DNA of 64,000 nt, taken from the NCBI GenBank assembly GCA_018969015.1, contig JAGWZE010000018.1:1-64000 (forward strand). Direction: 5' to 3'. Made by a program: the position numbers and the translations under genes. Source of the DNA: Alphaproteobacteria bacterium. Its GTDB lineage: Bacteria; Pseudomonadota; Alphaproteobacteria; Caulobacterales; Aquidulcibacteraceae. Shown here piece by piece: positions 61,858 to 64,000 of the stretch (its first letter is position 1; the number at the start of each line of letters is the position of its first letter). The notes beneath the pieces are model-generated. The model was not told where the DNA came from and did no database searches. It worked only from the letters and a program-made list of their open reading frames with translations.

Positions 61858-61936
61858 CGTGTTCCTCCGGTTGTGGGTTTTGGTTTAGCGGACTTCCGCG
61901 TCTGCGGGTACAGGCGGCGCGCGCCGATCCCGGTCG

Positions 61937-61977
61937 CCTGGGTTCCGGGTTCGGCCTTCGGCCGCCCCGGAATGACG
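61937..61977. repeat. Palindromic repeat family A, half copy
   Basis: CCTGGGTTCCGGGTTCGGCC followed by the small stem around TTCG and GCCGCCCCGGAATGACG: one arm of the family A element, without the second arm. It lies in the 139-bp gap between the reductase start and the metallo-beta-lactamase stop, on the leftward transcript. Confidence 0.82.
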
Positions 61978-61997
61978 TCGCCGGTATGCTGCGCCGC

Positions 61998-62852
61998 TCA
62001 GGGGCGACCGGCGCGTTCCTCGGCGAGGCGTTTGGCGAGGTTGGCGCGGGCGGTCGCCGCGTAGGTCTTGCAGGCGCGCCCGTTCACGAGCGGGGCTTCG
62101 CCGTGCAGGCGCGCAAACAGGTTGCTCGCGATCGGGTGCGGGGTGACGAGGATGTCGCACTTCAAGCCGGCGACCGTGTCGAAGCTGCGATTGAGGGCCT
62201 CGACGCGCTCGGGATGATCGAGGAAGCGATACCCGTCGCGCGATACGGCGGAGAGGCTGTCGGCATAGGCGATCGCGCGGCAGCGCCCGCCTTCGCAGGC
62301 GCGCCAGGTCCAGGACGTGCCGCCGGCGGAGTGGCCCGGCGTCAGGTGTGCCGTAAGGGCGATGCGGCCGAGGCGAATGACTTCGCCGTCCGCGAGGGGC
62401 GGGCCGACGCGCGCGGCCGGCGGGGCTTCGATGAGGCCGAACTGCGGGTCGTTCGGATCGACGATCCCGCCGGCAAGCACGGGCGTTGCGGCGGGGGACA
62501 CCCGAAGCGTCGCGCCGCTGGCCTTCTGCAGCGCGGCGAGGCCACCGACATGGTCGTGATGCTCGTGCGTGGCGAGCAGAAGCTTCACGTCGGTGATCTT
62601 GTAGCCGAGCGCTTCGATGTTGCGCTGGACGATCGGCGCGGCGCTGGCGGGGCCGGCGTCGATCAGCACCAGGCCGGCCGGATCCGTGAGGAGCACGGCC
62701 GCGATGCCGCAGGTCCCCACGTTGTAGGCGTTGGCGAAGATGCGGATCGGCGGCGCGGGATCGCTCCAGCCGTCCTTGCCGCGGCAGGCGCTCGCGTGGT
62801 CTGCGGGGGAAGCCGCGGCGAGGGCGGCGGCGGCGATCACGGCGGCCAACAT
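61998..62852 (-). CDS. Subclass B3 metallo-beta-lactamase
   Basis: 284 aa from ATG 62852. A signal peptide (about residues 1-21) precedes the MBL fold: ATHEHHDHVGG (His96, His98, Asp100, His101), TPGHSAGG (His about 169) and VTPHPIASN, the HxHxDH-H-H arrangement of subclass B3 with the late His before proline, as in L1 and THIN-B relatives. Could be a true carbapenemase or a related hydrolase; two cysteines elsewhere may pair. No resistance mobile element is nearby. Confidence 0.9.
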   Translation of the reverse strand: MLAAVIAAAALAAASPADHASACRGKDGWSDPAPPIRIFANAYNVGTCGIAAVLLTDPAGLVLIDAGPASAAPIVQRNIEALGYKITDVKLLLATHEHHDHVGGLAALQKASGATLRVSPAATPVLAGGIVDPNDPQFGLIEAPPAARVGPPLADGEVIRLGRIALTAHLTPGHSAGGTSWTWRACEGGRCRAIAYADSLSAVSRDGYRFLDHPERVEALNRSFDTVAGLKCDILVTPHPIASNLFARLHGEAPLVNGRACKTYAATARANLAKRLAEERAGRP

Positions 62853-62933
62853 GGGGAAGTCTCTTGTCTTGCCGCCCGAACGCGGCTCACCCGGCTCTAC
62901 TGAAGCGCGGCCGCGCGTGCCATAGGTCTCGAC

Positions 62934-63830
62934 ATGCCCTCGTGGGTCTGGATCCCCATCACCATCGCCGCCGCCGGGTTCCAGACGGCGCGCAACGCGT
63001 TCCAGCGCGGGCTTGTCGGCGAGGCGGGGCCGTGGGGGGCGACGCTGGTGCGGTTCGCCTTCGGGCTGCCGTTCGCGGCGGTATGGCTGGCGGCAGCGAC
63101 GCTGCTGGACCCGCCCCAGGCCGCGGTGCGGGACTTCGCAGCGTTCGCGGCCGCCTGCGTGATCGGGGCAACGGCGCAGGTGGTGGCGACGGCGGCGCTG
63201 CTCGTAGCCATGCGGCGGGCGAGCTTCGCGATCGGCACGGCGTTCCAGCAGAGCTCGCTGCCGTTCTCCGCGCTGGTCGGGCTCGGCGTCGGCGACACGC
63301 TGGCGCCGCTCGGCTGGGCGGGGGTGGCGCTGGCGACCGTCGGGCTCGCGGTGCTCTCGTGGCCGAAAGAGGGGGCGGGCCGGGACGGCTGGAGCGCGGC
63401 GGCGTTCGGCCTGGCGTCCGGGGCGGCGTTCGCGATCTCGGCGAACGCGTTCCGTGTGTCGGCGCACGCCCTGGCGCCGGGCGATCCCGTGTTCGGGGCG
63501 GCGGCCAGCCTGGTGGTCGTGCAGATTCTGCAGACGGTCGGCCTCGGCGCGTGGCTGGCGTTTCGCGATCCCGCCGCACTGCGCGCGGCGTTGGCCGCGG
63601 GGCGGCGCGCCTGGGGCGCGGGCTTCTGCGGCGCCGCCGCATCGATCGGCTGGTTCACGGCCGTGGCGCTGGCGCCGGCTGCGGCGGTTCGCGCCGTCGG
63701 CGTCGTCGACATGCCGATGGCGGCCTGGGCCGGCCGGCGCCTTTTCGCAGAACACCTTGGTTGGCGACAGATTTTTGGCGCTGTCGCGACCGCCGCCGGC
63801 GTGGTGGCGGCCTCGCTTGGGCATTCGTAG
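62934..63830 (+). CDS. EamA-family (DMT) transporter
   Basis: 298 aa, ten membrane helices in two EamA repeats (about residues 1-140 and 150-295). The mid-linker YxR-like GRDGWSAAAFGLASG and the second-repeat start are recognisable. Exports a small metabolite; the substrate is unknown. Divergent from the metallo-beta-lactamase gene. Confidence 0.9.
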   Translation: MPSWVWIPITIAAAGFQTARNAFQRGLVGEAGPWGATLVRFAFGLPFAAVWLAAATLLDPPQAAVRDFAAFAAACVIGATAQVVATAALLVAMRRASFAIGTAFQQSSLPFSALVGLGVGDTLAPLGWAGVALATVGLAVLSWPKEGAGRDGWSAAAFGLASGAAFAISANAFRVSAHALAPGDPVFGAAASLVVVQILQTVGLGAWLAFRDPAALRAALAAGRRAWGAGFCGAAASIGWFTAVALAPAAAVRAVGVVDMPMAAWAGRRLFAEHLGWRQIFGAVATAAGVVAASLGHS

Positions 63831-64000
63831 CGCGCGTGCGCTACGAAATGACCGCACGACAAGCGCTTGCATCGCGCCACAACGCGCGGCAGACGTTAAC
63901 CATCGTGCGAATTTCTGAACGAGTCGTCGGTTGGAAGCGTCGCGGGTCGCCAAGAGCGGCGCCAGGACGCTGTCAGCAGACGTCACCGACCGTTTCGCGG
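63831..64000. other. Trailing gap at window edge
   Basis: 170 bases to the end of the window with no supported gene, terminator or repeat. GC is lower than in the flanking genes and a TTAAC pair lies near 63895-63901. It probably holds the promoter of a gene beyond the window. Confidence 0.4.

Noticed and set aside
1-64000. tRNA genes and CRISPR arrays
   Set aside because: No T-loop plus acceptor pairing and no regularly spaced direct repeats were found on reading both strands.

Overview
The window is about 70% GC and densely packed. Its gene orders are typical of Alphaproteobacteria: hemC-hemD-(mitofilin-like)-hemY-like divergent from tsaD; gpsA-YciI; ccmABCDG; ffh-rpsP-rimM-trmD-(insert)-rplS-mtaB-ftsY-yciB; and ahpC-ahpD divergent from oxyR. 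Kdo and LPS genes (kdsA, kdsD), Tol/T2-type secreted enzymes and many predicted lipoproteins indicate a Gram-negative envelope. The overall flavour is Caulobacterales/Hyphomonadales-like; that placement is inference from gene order and repeat style, not a search. I see no rRNA, tRNA, CRISPR array, insertion sequence or prophage.

Layout. 0.3-6 kb: tetrapyrrole genes hemC, hemD and two membrane companions, with tsaD divergent. 6-7 kb: three tiny single-TM genes (37-38 aa), all too short for routine gene calling, with two clear intrinsic terminators. 7-12.9 kb: TetR regulator, gpsA-YciI-Rieske cluster, a DUF2167 protein, pyrF, an anchored trypsin-like protease and a DUF350 protein. 13-18.8 kb: 3-hydroxybutyrate dehydrogenase, a patatin, a FliL-like secreted protein, lipoproteins, an SDR, pterin dehydratase and a HAD hydrolase. 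19-23.9 kb: a translationally coupled chain from an amino-acid permease through a GST into ccmABCDG, closed by a bidirectional terminator. 24-34 kb: MarR regulator with a histone H1-like tail, Nudix hydrolase, then the long leftward ribosome/SRP/tRNA-modification operon, interrupted by an M20 hydrolase and two palindromic repeats. 34-39.6 kb: a large hybrid histidine kinase and the OxyR peroxide-defence locus with visible OxyR sites. 39.6-47.5 kb: symporter, prolyl oligopeptidase, pseudouridine synthase, dapF, an HD protein, a degenerate RibD-like deaminase and a glycosyltransferase. 47.6-52.8 kb: kdsA, a HigB/HigA-type toxin-antitoxin pair with a self-evident promoter/operator, galE, kdsD and a GST. 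53-64 kb: Hsp20, a tandem pair of lipoprotein-type methyltransferase-fold proteins, RNase T2, an acyl-CoA carboxylase subunit, SCP2 protein, lipases/oxidoreductases, a subclass B3 metallo-beta-lactamase and an EamA exporter.

Two families of long palindromic intergenic repeats recur (family A at about 29.1, 60.0 and 61.95 kb; family B at about 32.0 and 52.9 kb), in convergent gaps or inside operons. The strongest candidates for undescribed biology are the tandem tiny membrane proteins near 6.1-6.7 kb and the two exported methyltransferase-like lipoproteins near 53.8-55.6 kb. Housekeeping assignments are secure; start sites were chosen by family N-termini, ribosome binding sites and overlaps, and several are alternatives stated in the entries.
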